Shown piece by piece: positions 43,591-51,222 of a stretch of DNA of 52,437 bases (positions within the stretch are counted from its first letter, which is position 1; every line of letters begins with the position of its first letter). The position numbers and the translations under genes are program-made. The stretch is from Streptomyces sp. CC53 (GTDB lineage Bacteria; Actinomycetota; Actinomycetes; Streptomycetales; Streptomycetaceae): the NCBI RefSeq assembly GCF_001865245.1, contig NZ_MKXB01000162.1, forward strand, positions 1 through 52,437, written 5' to 3'. Below the pieces are notes generated by a model. That model was not told the origin of the DNA. It saw only the letters and a program-made list of their open reading frames with translations, and made no database searches.

Positions 43591-44552
43591 GAGGCGAGCC
43601 CGAAGTCATCTTGCACCGGCTCGACTTCGCCCCGGCACACCCACGGGGAGCAGCCGTCCACGACGCCCCGCTCCAGCTCGTCCGCGTCGGCGAGGTCCTG
43701 CTGACGGGTGGCCCACTCGGCCGCGGTGACGTGGTCGATCGGGGCCTGGTCGAGCGGGACGCGCGAGCGGTGCAGGAACGCCTCGCCCAGCAGCTTGTTG
43801 CCGCTGGCGTTGGCGCGGGCGTTCCCCTGGCGGATCGCCGCGTCGAAGGCGACGACATCCTCCCACTCAGAGGGGGAGCGGTCCCGGATATTCCGCCACT
43901 GCGCATTTCCGTGGAACGGGCACCCGAGGCAGCTCGACTTCGGAGTGTCGGCGAGCCCCAGGGACGTCAGATAGCGCACGCAGTCGGAACGCGACCAGCC
44001 CATGTCGATCAGCGGGTGCCGGTTGCGCATGTACTTGACGTCAGCGTCCTTGGCGCGGTGAAATTCGTCGGTGGATATGCCGATCCACTGCTCGACGAAA
44101 ACACCCTTCGGGACGCGGGCCGGATGCGGATAGCCGAGAAGGTCCCGGACCTTCTTCTTGATCGGCTTCGCCTTATATTCCCCGGTGCACTGGCGCCGGG
44201 TCATCCCAGGTCGCCCGTCCTTGTTGAGGATGTAGAGAGGCATCGAAGCGAAGCGGTGATCCGGATTGAGGGCATCGTCGCGAATATTTCCAGAGGTGAC
44301 CCGGAGAATGGGGATACCGGCGGGCTCGGCTATTTCACGATTGATGCGGTCGAGGTGATCATAAACGGCCCTGGGTTCCCATCCGGTGTCCGCGAAGATT
44401 GCGTAATCGACCTTTGGGAGCGTGCCGTCGGCGGACAGGGCGAGCAGGGTGGTGGACTGAATACCGGCACCGAGGGAAATGGCGCGGAACTGGGGCGTGG
44501 GAGAGATGGGACTTCCTTGGGCATGGCGAAGGGAATCGGGAAGGGCGGCCAT
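43587..44552 (-). CDS. PP-loop ATPase related to PAPS reductase (phage/mobile-element type)
   Basis: 321 residues if ATG 44552 is used, but that ATG has no ribosome site. AAGGAAG at 44512-44518 is instead 6 nt before an in-frame ATC (44507) that would start SPTPQFRAISLGAGIQ. PP-loop-like SLGAGIQSTTLLAL binds ATP; ADTGWEPRAVYDHLD, RRQCTGEYKAKPIKKKVRD and SSCLGCPFHGN (possible metal or Fe-S cysteines) match the PAPS reductase/DndC-like proteins frequent in actinophages. Role unknown; possible base or phosphate modification of DNA given the coupled methyltransferase. A duplicated CGTGACGGGA lies just upstream (44561-44580). Confidence 0.78.
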   Translation of the reverse strand: MAALPDSLRHAQGSPISPTPQFRAISLGAGIQSTTLLALSADGTLPKVDYAIFADTGWEPRAVYDHLDRINREIAEPAGIPILRVTSGNIRDDALNPDHRFASMPLYILNKDGRPGMTRRQCTGEYKAKPIKKKVRDLLGYPHPARVPKGVFVEQWIGISTDEFHRAKDADVKYMRNRHPLIDMGWSRSDCVRYLTSLGLADTPKSSCLGCPFHGNAQWRNIRDRSPSEWEDVVAFDAAIRQGNARANASGNKLLGEAFLHRSRVPLDQAPIDHVTAAEWATRQQDLADADELERGVVDGCSPWVCRGEVEPVQDDFGLAS

Positions 44553-44596
44553 TGAGAACTCGTGACGGGACGTGACGGGAGTAGCTCGTCAGTCGG

Positions 44597-45415
44597 CTAA
44601 GGCCGGTACCGCCGCGCGCCCGCGCGGCGTGCGGTGCTGTTCGCCACGACGGGCATGGGCGTGGTGGCGGCGGGGCCGCGGCGCTGCGCCGGGTGTGCTG
44701 ACAGAAGGGCCTGGACGCCGGCGGCGGTGAGCCGCACGCCGTAACGGCCTTGCTGGACGAGCGGGGTGAGGGCGATCAGCTTCTTCTCGACGAGAGCGTC
44801 GACGGTGGTCGCCCTCATACGCGCGGCCAGCGGAGCGACGACTTCCCGTGTGCCGTCGGCGGATGTGTGGAGGACGGCCTCACCGCGGGCGAACACGGCG
44901 AGGCCCTTGCGTTGCGCTTCGCTGACCTTGACAGCGGGCAGGGTACCGAGGTTCTCCCGTGCTGCCAGTTCCCGGGCGTAGAGGCGACCGTCGTGTCGCA
45001 GCAGGGCGCCGCTGACATCCTGAACGGCCACGGGCGTTCGGTTCAGGTGCGCGCGGGATTGCTCCAGCAGCCGTTCGGCCAGGGCGGTGTCGCCGTGCGC
45101 GAGAGCGGAGACGGCGTCCGATGCACGCGCGGCGGCGTTCGCGGTCGCTTCGGTGAGGCGACGGAGGATGGCGATCGCTTCCTGGCCGTCGACGGTGGTT
45201 GCCGCGTCGGAGAGTGCCGACTGGGCCAGGAGCTTGCCGCTGTGCAGCGAGGTCCGGTACAGGGCGCTGCCCGTACGAACGGTGTCCGGCAGCCGATGTG
45301 ATGCCTCGCCCGGCTGGCGGTTGAGGTCGTCGAGGAGGTCGCCGCATTTCAGCAGGTACTGGGTGAGGGCCCAGAGATCCTCATCGATCGGGCCGGGTGT
45401 GAACGGGTTGGGCAA
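44597..45415 (-). CDS. Hypothetical protein with possible winged-helix C-terminus
   Basis: 272 residues. TTG 45415 lies 8 nt after AAGGAG (45424-45429) and begins PNPFTPGPIDEDLWALTQYL; the open frame upstream overlaps the preceding gene and is ignored. Mostly helical N-terminal two thirds (KCGDLLDDLNRQPGEASHRL, GDTALAERLLEQSRAHLNR). Residues ~215-255 (RATTVDALVEKKLIALTPLV, then YGVRLTAAGVQALLSAHP) resemble a winged helix with the usual LT-x-AG wing. Belongs to the same directional gene array as the coupling protein and is typical of streptomycete conjugative elements; function unknown. Confidence 0.62.
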   Translation of the reverse strand: MPNPFTPGPIDEDLWALTQYLLKCGDLLDDLNRQPGEASHRLPDTVRTGSALYRTSLHSGKLLAQSALSDAATTVDGQEAIAILRRLTEATANAAARASDAVSALAHGDTALAERLLEQSRAHLNRTPVAVQDVSGALLRHDGRLYARELAARENLGTLPAVKVSEAQRKGLAVFARGEAVLHTSADGTREVVAPLAARMRATTVDALVEKKLIALTPLVQQGRYGVRLTAAGVQALLSAHPAQRRGPAATTPMPVVANSTARRAGARRYRP

Positions 45416-45465
45416 GAACGGGGCTCCTTGGAGAAGAAGGGGACAGGTGCTTGCGGGCGTCGGCC

Positions 45466-46024
45466 CTACCGCCGGGCGGGGCGGCTCGACGTGATCGGTG
45501 CGGGCGCGGGCGCTGGGGTGCGGGTGTGAGCAGGGTGGGCCCGGACGTCGTCGGCAATGCCGGAGGCGATGTACGCGCAGCAGGTGGCGGCCAGTTCGAA
45601 GTCCCTTGCTGCGTCGGCGAGGTGCTCGGCTATGAGGGGGATGGCTTCCGCGTTGCGGGCTTGGCGGATCGCGTTCTCGTCGGCCGGCGGCCCGGGGAAT
45701 CCAGAGCCGTCTAGGGGGTTGGCGGCGATGGCCTGGGCGAGGCAGGTGGTGCCTGAAGAGGCGGCGGACACGGCTGCGGCAAGCGCGTCCAGGGTATGGC
45801 GGCTTCCCGGTACTGCGGTGTAGGCGCTGCCGTCGAGGGCGGACAGCTCGGTGAGTGCGTCGGAGGTGAGCCGTTGGGACGTGCGGAACAGCGGTGCGAT
45901 TTTGGTGAGGGCGTCCGTGCCGGGAGACCAGGACAGGCTGGTTGCCTCGTCGTGAAGAGAAGTGAACCCCCCGGGCGAGCGCGCGGAGTTGCTCGACGTG
46001 CTGGGAGACGGTGTGGGGAGTGAT
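45466..46024 (-). pseudogene. Hypothetical gene, non-canonical start and apparent frameshift
   Basis: AAGGAG (46033-46038) is followed after 8 nt by ATC (46024), then TPHTVSQHVEQLRALARG; no ATG, GTG or TTG is suitably placed. At the six-base run 45967-45972 the frame shifts and continues as FTSLHDEATSLSWSPGTDAL, staying open to the stop at 45466. Joined, the product would be ~185 helical residues similar in style to the upstream neighbour (ELAATCCAYIASGIADDVRA). The indel could be a sequencing error in a homopolymer, a programmed shift or decay. Unknown function. Confidence 0.5.
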
Positions 46025-46052
46025 GCGGAAATCTCCTTGTGGCTGGAGGGGA

Positions 46053-46634
46053 TTACCGCCGTGCAGCTGGACTGCCTGCTGCACATGGAGCGGGGGGCGG
46101 TGACGTGAGCGGGGAGGGCGGGGTGGTGGTGCCGGGGCCGGCGAGGGCGCGGTCGATGCGGGGCTGGTCCTCGGCTCGTGCGGTGGCGGACGCCAGGCGC
46201 CGGGATAGGTTCTGAGCGAGCACGCGGTAGGTGCCGGCAGCCCGATCGAGCTCGTCCATCGCTTCGGTGAGGTACTGGCGGCTGGTCTGTGGCGTCCGGT
46301 CGCCGTCCTCGTACAGCAGGGCGTCGGTGCGGCCGGTGATGCCGTACGCGCACAGCGACGAGGCGACGGAGATCCGCACGGCGGCCTCGGCGAGGTGGGC
46401 GAGGTTGTCGTGGCCGTTCTTCATGACGGCGTACTGGCTGGTCGAGAGGGTGTCGAGCTGCTGCATGCAGCGGATAGTCAGACTGTGCGCGCGGATGGCG
46501 ATCGGCGCGATCTCGTGTACGGGCCGGGTGATGTCGCCGGCCCGTACGCCTTCGATCTCGGTCCGCAGGTCCTGCAGTTCACCTGGTGTCTGTCCGAGGA
46601 TGCGGGTCTGTTCGGCGAGGTCGATGATGTGGAT
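46053..46634 (-). CDS. Hypothetical helical protein, no canonical start codon
   Basis: The frame runs from a TGA at 46661-46659 (stop of the upstream gene) with protein-like sequence throughout: HIIDLAEQTRILGQTPGELQ, VHEIAPIAIRAHSLTIRCMQ, NLAHLAEAAVRISVASSLCA. The first ATG is at 46466, deep inside. GGAG (46641-46644) is 6 nt before ATC 46634, which is therefore the best start by position, giving ~193 residues. Four-helix-like profile with a Pro-rich tail. Part of the conjugative gene array; function unknown. Confidence 0.55.
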   Translation of the reverse strand: MHIIDLAEQTRILGQTPGELQDLRTEIEGVRAGDITRPVHEIAPIAIRAHSLTIRCMQQLDTLSTSQYAVMKNGHDNLAHLAEAAVRISVASSLCAYGITGRTDALLYEDGDRTPQTSRQYLTEAMDELDRAAGTYRVLAQNLSRRLASATARAEDQPRIDRALAGPGTTTPPSPLTSPPPAPCAAGSPAARR

Positions 46635-46658
46635 GGTCGTCTCCGGAATCGGCTGGGG

Positions 46659-47135
46659 TCAGCGCGACCGTGCCGATGAGGTCGCCTGCGGCGTCGGCGG
46701 GGGCACGGCGCGCGCGGCCAGGGCGGTGGCCGACGGGGGACGGATGGTGCGGAGGATCTGTCCGGAGGAGGTGATCCGCCAGAACGCCCAACCGGTGCGG
46801 ATCGGGAGGACGTCGGGACGCAGGGCCTCGATGACCGCTCTGGACGCCCCGCTCGGGGACTTGTAGGTCCCCGAGCCGGGGTTTCCTTCGGGGATGGTGA
46901 CGGACTGGGTGGTGGTGTCGTAGAGCGCGTCGATCCGGGTGGCGGCGTAGATCGCGTACACCGGGACCCGGCCGTCCGCATCCGTCTGTGCGGCTGCGGG
47001 CATGGCCTCGGCGAAGAGGACGAGGAGCTGGCGGACGGCGTCGTTGGGAGTGCTGTTCCACGCCTTGGCGAGTAGGTTCAGCAGGCTGTGCGTGCACGGG
47101 TCCAGGGTTACAGACGGCGGGTGCCGGTCGGGCAA
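46659..47135 (-). CDS. Small protein with RHH-like N-terminus and RAMA/DUF4357-like C-terminus
   Basis: 158 residues. TTG 47135 is preceded by AGGAGG (47143-47148) at 7 nt. Residues ~8-45 (LLNLLAKAWNSTPNDAVRQL) look like a ribbon-helix-helix or similar DNA-binding unit. Residues ~85-130 (YKSPSGASRAVIEALRP, then GWAFWRITSSGQI) match the S-P-S-x-A...GWxFW pattern of RAMA/DUF4357 domains, predicted to read modified DNA. It directly follows the coupling protein gene, and the same element encodes a cytosine methyltransferase. The domain assignment is from pattern memory and moderately uncertain. Confidence 0.55.
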   Translation of the reverse strand: MPDRHPPSVTLDPCTHSLLNLLAKAWNSTPNDAVRQLLVLFAEAMPAAAQTDADGRVPVYAIYAATRIDALYDTTTQSVTIPEGNPGSGTYKSPSGASRAVIEALRPDVLPIRTGWAFWRITSSGQILRTIRPPSATALAARAVPPPTPQATSSARSR

Positions 47136-47168
47136 TCGATGACCTCCTGTTTGAGTCAGGGTGTGTGG

Positions 47169-48962
47169 TTACGCGGCCTGGCCGAAGTCGGTCTGCGTCG
47201 GGGCCTGTTTGGCGATGGCGCGGGCGGTGATCGCCTTCGAGGCGCGGGCGGAAGCGGCGGACAGTTCGTCGGCGCCGGGCTCGGCGTACCAGGGGCGCAG
47301 GTCGAGCATCGCGACCCTCATGCCGGTGGCCAGGCACAGCGCGCTGCCCTTGGGAAGGGCGCGGATGGCGTCGGCGGGCAGGATCCGCTCCTGTCGCATG
47401 CTGATCGAGGTGGACTTGCCGGACTCGGAGACCGAAGTGGACGTCGTTTCGACGTCGTGGTCTCCGATCATCCTGCTCAGCTTGTCGGCGAAGTCGGGGT
47501 CGTCGATGCCGGAGCCGATGACCTTGACGGTGGCCGCGGACCACATGGCGTCCATGCCGGCGTCGCCCCAGACCTTCTGGCCCTGGCGGTAGGACTGCAG
47601 GATGGTGATCGGGATGATCCCGCGCGAGCCCAGGTGGGAGTACAGGTCGGGAAGGTCGCTGATCTTGCAGACGTTGGCGGCCTCGTCGAGGATCGCGAGC
47701 ATCGGCGGGTCCAGCCGGCCGCCGGCCCGCTCGGCCTGGGCGGTCGCTGCCCGCATCACGGAGTCCGCGCACGCCGCGATCAGCGCACTCGCTCCGCCTC
47801 CGCCGTCCTTCGACAGCAGGAACAGCGTGTCCGTGGACGTGACGAACTGGTCCGGGCGGAACTCGGCGACGTTCTCCTGAGGGGTGACCCAGGCGGCGAT
47901 CTCCGCGTTGAGCAATGAGGAGGCGTACTGGCGGGCGGTCTCGTAGATGCCGTCCCTGGTCTCGGGCGGGCCTTCGACGGTGCCCTTGAGCTGGGAGGCG
48001 ACGGCAGCGAACTTGTGATCGCGCAGGATGTCCAGCGGGGTGCGGTCTGCGGGGAAGGCAAGCCACCCCATGACGTCCGTGATCGGCCGCTCGTCGAGCG
48101 CCGCGGCCAGGAAGAGCTGCGACAAGATATTGCTGCCGGCCTTGGACCAGAAGTCGCCCTGCTGGGAGGCGTCGACCGAGGCGGCGAGGAAGTGCCCGGC
48201 CAGTCGGTTCGCGCCGTCGAGAGTCCGCGCGTCGGTGAGCGGGTTCCACCACATGGCGCGTTCGGCGTGGGCGATCTGCTGCGGGTCCATCGACCACACC
48301 CGTCCGACCTGGCTGCGGGCGTCGTAGGTGGCGGTGTAGGCGTCGCCGGCCGCTTTGTTCGAGGTCAGCAGCACAGGCCCGGGCGCGGCGAGGATGGTCG
48401 GGATCGCAAGGGACGTCGTCTTGCCGGAGCGCGGGGCCATGATCGCGACGGCGACGTCCTCGAAGCCCATGCGGACCTCGTGTTTCGTGCCCTCAAGGTT
48501 GCCCAGGAGGATCCCGGCATCGCGCGGCTCGATGTGCTTGGCACTCTTCAGACTCGGGCGCAGCGCGCGGGCCTTGGCCTCGATCGACTTGGCGAGGAGA
48601 GGCTCGATGTCGCGAGCCCTGGCCATGCCGTCGACCTTCCTCGTCCGGCCCCCGGTGTGATTCTTGTAGCGGAGGATGAGGACGCCGGCACCGGCGGCGA
48701 GGAGCAGCGTCACAAGGACGGGGACGATTCGCGTGCTGATGAGCAGGGACGTTTCTCCGGCCCTCGGCCAGAGCTGCTCGGGGTGGAGCACGGCGTCGCC
48801 GGGCCGGTAGGGCACCCAGGGGCCGGTGCCGGTCGCCCAGGCGGTGAGGTTGCCGCCCAGCCAGGCGATCGAGGCGAGGGGGAGGCCAAGGGCGAAGGCG
48901 CCGAGGAGGGCCTTCAGGGCTATGTCGTAGCCGTCGGAACTGGAGGAGGGAGCAGAGCGCAA
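47169..48962 (-). CDS. VirD4/TraG-type conjugative coupling ATPase
   Basis: 597 residues from TTG 48962 (AAGGA upstream at 8 nt). Two N-terminal membrane helices (~12-38 and ~70-92) precede the cytoplasmic motor: Walker A MAPRSGKTTSL (~173-183), Walker B PMLAILDEAANVCKI (~415-428), and the family segment LSRMIGDHDVETTST plus GSALCLATGMRVAMLDLRPW. It should couple the relaxosome to a type IV secretion channel in conjugative transfer, and thus marks this part of the window as a conjugative element of the T4SS kind, unlike the single-protein TraB/FtsK transfer of many streptomycete plasmids. VirB4-like and relaxase genes are not in the window. Confidence 0.85.
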   Translation of the reverse strand: MRSAPSSSSDGYDIALKALLGAFALGLPLASIAWLGGNLTAWATGTGPWVPYRPGDAVLHPEQLWPRAGETSLLISTRIVPVLVTLLLAAGAGVLILRYKNHTGGRTRKVDGMARARDIEPLLAKSIEAKARALRPSLKSAKHIEPRDAGILLGNLEGTKHEVRMGFEDVAVAIMAPRSGKTTSLAIPTILAAPGPVLLTSNKAAGDAYTATYDARSQVGRVWSMDPQQIAHAERAMWWNPLTDARTLDGANRLAGHFLAASVDASQQGDFWSKAGSNILSQLFLAAALDERPITDVMGWLAFPADRTPLDILRDHKFAAVASQLKGTVEGPPETRDGIYETARQYASSLLNAEIAAWVTPQENVAEFRPDQFVTSTDTLFLLSKDGGGGASALIAACADSVMRAATAQAERAGGRLDPPMLAILDEAANVCKISDLPDLYSHLGSRGIIPITILQSYRQGQKVWGDAGMDAMWSAATVKVIGSGIDDPDFADKLSRMIGDHDVETTSTSVSESGKSTSISMRQERILPADAIRALPKGSALCLATGMRVAMLDLRPWYAEPGADELSAASARASKAITARAIAKQAPTQTDFGQAA

Positions 48963-49006
48963 GCGGTGGTCCTTCGGCGGGGCGGGCTGTGGCGGGCGAG
49001 GGAGCG

Positions 49007-49759
49007 TCAGCGGGTGCGGCGGTGCGCTGACGGTGGGGTGGGAGGCGCAGGCGGTGGGGTGCTAGTGCGGCGGGCGGCGAGGTGCTCGATCCGCTCGGGC
49101 AACGCCCGGGCGACGCTCTCGGCTGTCCACTCCTGCCAGCGCAGTGTGATATGGCGGCGGGGGAAGCCGATGGTCTGCTCGTGGGAGCGGCGTACCGGCT
49201 CGGGATCGGCGAGGGCCTGTATGAACGCGGCCACGAGGACCGGGGGCATGCCGCCGCTGAACCAGGCGTGCCACAGCGGATCGTCCGGATCGAGCGTGGC
49301 CGTGATACGCCAGCTGATGCTGCCGGAGAAGTTGAAGCGCTCGCCTTTCACACGACTGTCCGGCGACCGGAACTGGCCGTTGGCGATGGCGTCCCAGCCT
49401 GCCCGCCGCAGCGGCTGGCAGGGGTCGGTCACTTGCCGGGCGTTGTATTCGGGGTCGGTGAGCGCGTCGGTGACCGCGGCGATCAGCTCGACGGGCGTCC
49501 CGCCGCCGAAGGAGGCATTCCAGATAGATCCGGTGCGGCCGTCGCGATGCGCGAGGTGCCACCACGGCTCGTTCAGATCGGGCTCGAGACGCAGCAGCGT
49601 CTTCTGGTCGGGGCTGGTCAGGACGACCCGGGGCATGAGCGGGTCATGCCCGTGGCTCCATCCGGCGCCGCCGTGCAGGGCGGCGGTGACCCAGGCGGGG
49701 TCGCCGGGGCCAGCGAGGTAGCGGGGCGAGATGAGCGCCTGTTCGACCTTGATGCTCAT
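49007..49759 (-). CDS. DUF317-like protein (paralogue 1)
   Basis: 250 residues from ATG 49759 with GGGAGG upstream; ATGA overlap with the preceding stop. Two similar modules: SPRYLAGPGDPAWVTAALHG with GGGTPVELIAAVTDALTDP (residues ~10-105), and PLRRAGWDAIANGQFRSP with GGMPPVLVAAFIQALADPEP (~110-200). Same layout as the genes ending at 50374 and 51223, so it arose by duplication. DUF317 proteins are typical of streptomycete plasmids and integrated elements; molecular function unknown. Confidence 0.75.
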   Translation of the reverse strand: MSIKVEQALISPRYLAGPGDPAWVTAALHGGAGWSHGHDPLMPRVVLTSPDQKTLLRLEPDLNEPWWHLAHRDGRTGSIWNASFGGGTPVELIAAVTDALTDPEYNARQVTDPCQPLRRAGWDAIANGQFRSPDSRVKGERFNFSGSISWRITATLDPDDPLWHAWFSGGMPPVLVAAFIQALADPEPVRRSHEQTIGFPRRHITLRWQEWTAESVARALPERIEHLAARRTSTPPPAPPTPPSAHRRTR

Positions 49760-50343
49760 CCGCGCCTCCCTGCCGTGCGCCGTGCCGGCAATGTCGTCGG
49801 GGCGGGTATGGCGCTCAGGACCCGTGGCGGGACCTTGAGGGCGACGGCTTGGATGTCGAGGAGGACGCGGCCGTAGGCGGCCCAGTCGCCGAGGTAGCTC
49901 CATGCCTCCTCGTTGCGCTCGGCCAGGGAGTCGACGAACTCCTCCTGCGACACGGGCGCCGAGGTCCGCCGGGCTTCGCGGACCTCGGCGTGTCCGCTCT
50001 GGAGCGCTTCCAGCTTCTCCAAGGCGCGGGTGAGCTCGGCCAGCTGCCATGCCCACCGGGGCTCGACGTCTCCGGCGTTGATGTGCTGGAGCTGGACGGC
50101 GGCGGTGGCGAGCAGCTCGCGGGCCGAGTAGCGGATCGACTGGAAAGCCTTCCAGGTCTCGGAGTCCCGCTGGACCATGCGCCAGCCGTACGACACCTCG
50201 TCGTACGGCCAGCCGTCGGCGTCGGTGTTCTTGTCGGAGTAGGCGTTCCAGGCGGCGAGGATCGCCTCGCTCTCGACCAGGAACACCTCCAGCCGCTTGA
50301 GGAGGAGGGCGTGCCGGTCGGACGGGGAGAGGGACGGTGTGAT
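49756..50343 (-). CDS. Hypothetical protein of the conjugative array
   Basis: Protein-like sequence extends upstream of the first GTG (50286): TPSLSPSDRHALLLKRLEVF precedes LVESEAILAAWNAYSDKN. AAGGA (50353-50357) points to a start at CTG 50346 or ATC 50343, giving ~195 residues; ATC would give the more usual-looking TPSLSPSD beginning. All-helical (ELLATAAVQLQHINAGD, ELTRALEKLEALQSGHAEV), soluble, without recognised domain. It lies between two DUF317 paralogues, overlapping the next one as ATGA. Confidence 0.6.
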   Translation of the reverse strand: MTPSLSPSDRHALLLKRLEVFLVESEAILAAWNAYSDKNTDADGWPYDEVSYGWRMVQRDSETWKAFQSIRYSARELLATAAVQLQHINAGDVEPRWAWQLAELTRALEKLEALQSGHAEVREARRTSAPVSQEEFVDSLAERNEEAWSYLGDWAAYGRVLLDIQAVALKVPPRVLSAIPAPTTLPARRTAGRRG

Positions 50344-50373
50344 CAGGGTGATTCCTTGTGCTCGGGGTTGTGG

Positions 50374-51198
50374 TCAGCGGCTATGCGCGGGCCGTGGAAC
50401 AGCGGGTGCGCTCGGCGCCGGCTTGGTCGCGACCGGTGCCGCGGTGGGACGGTGGCGTCGAGCCTCTACGAGACGGTCCTGGTGCGCGGTCACGATCTGT
50501 TCGCCGATTTCGATCTCCCGGCCCACGGCCAGTTGGGGGCTTTCGTCGATGGCGAAGCGCGGGCGCGGCACGGGTGCCGGGTCGGCCAGGGCAGTGGCCA
50601 TGGCGCTGAGCACATGGGCGGGGGTTCGGACGTCCAACGAGGCTCGCCACAACAGCCCCTCGGGCCCGTACGGTCCGTGGCAGCGGGCGACCTCGATCTC
50701 CCAGCCGCAGCGGCCCATGGAGGGTGAGATCCGCTGCTCGACGACCGTGGTGCGGTCGGGCGACACGATCCTGTGGCCGCCGAGCTCATCGGTGGTGTGC
50801 TCCCAGCCGCGCTCGGCGAGGATTGCCGCGAAGTCTTCCTGGACCTTCTCCGGTTCGGGGCGGAAGAGGGTGTCGGTCAGTGCGGCGACGATCTCCACCG
50901 GAGTGCTGCCGCTGAATGTGGCGTACCAGTGATCGGGGCCGTGTCCGCTGTGCACCGTCCACCAGTCGCGCGTGTACTGGGCGGAGGGCTTGAAGACCAG
51001 CTCGTGCTGCTGGTCGGGGCTTTGCATGCGGATCACCGGGTGGAGCGGGTCGCAGGGCACGCTCCAGCCTGCGGCGCACAGGGCGTGGGTGATGTGGCGG
51101 GGGTCGCCGGGGCCTGCGAGGTAGCGCGGCGAGAGGGGTGAGCCGAGCTTGCTGGCGTATTCGTTGGTGAAGGCGTCCAGTTGGCGCCGGGTGATCAT
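50374..51198 (-). CDS. DUF317-like protein (paralogue 2)
   Basis: 274 residues from ATG 51198; AAGGAG is 10 nt upstream. Two modules as in the neighbours: LSPRYLAGPGDPRHITHALC with SGSTPVEIVAALTDTLF, and FAAILAERGWEHTTDELGG with VRTPAHVLSAMATALADPAP. Tryptophan-rich strands (WWTVHSGHGPDHWYATFSG) suggest a small beta-sheet repeated fold. The C-terminal ~40 residues are basic and Pro/Ala-rich. Unknown function. Confidence 0.75.
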   Translation of the reverse strand: MITRRQLDAFTNEYASKLGSPLSPRYLAGPGDPRHITHALCAAGWSVPCDPLHPVIRMQSPDQQHELVFKPSAQYTRDWWTVHSGHGPDHWYATFSGSTPVEIVAALTDTLFRPEPEKVQEDFAAILAERGWEHTTDELGGHRIVSPDRTTVVEQRISPSMGRCGWEIEVARCHGPYGPEGLLWRASLDVRTPAHVLSAMATALADPAPVPRPRFAIDESPQLAVGREIEIGEQIVTAHQDRLVEARRHRPTAAPVATKPAPSAPAVPRPAHSR

Positions 51199-51222
51199 GG
51201 TGGGGCGGCTCCTTCGCGACGG

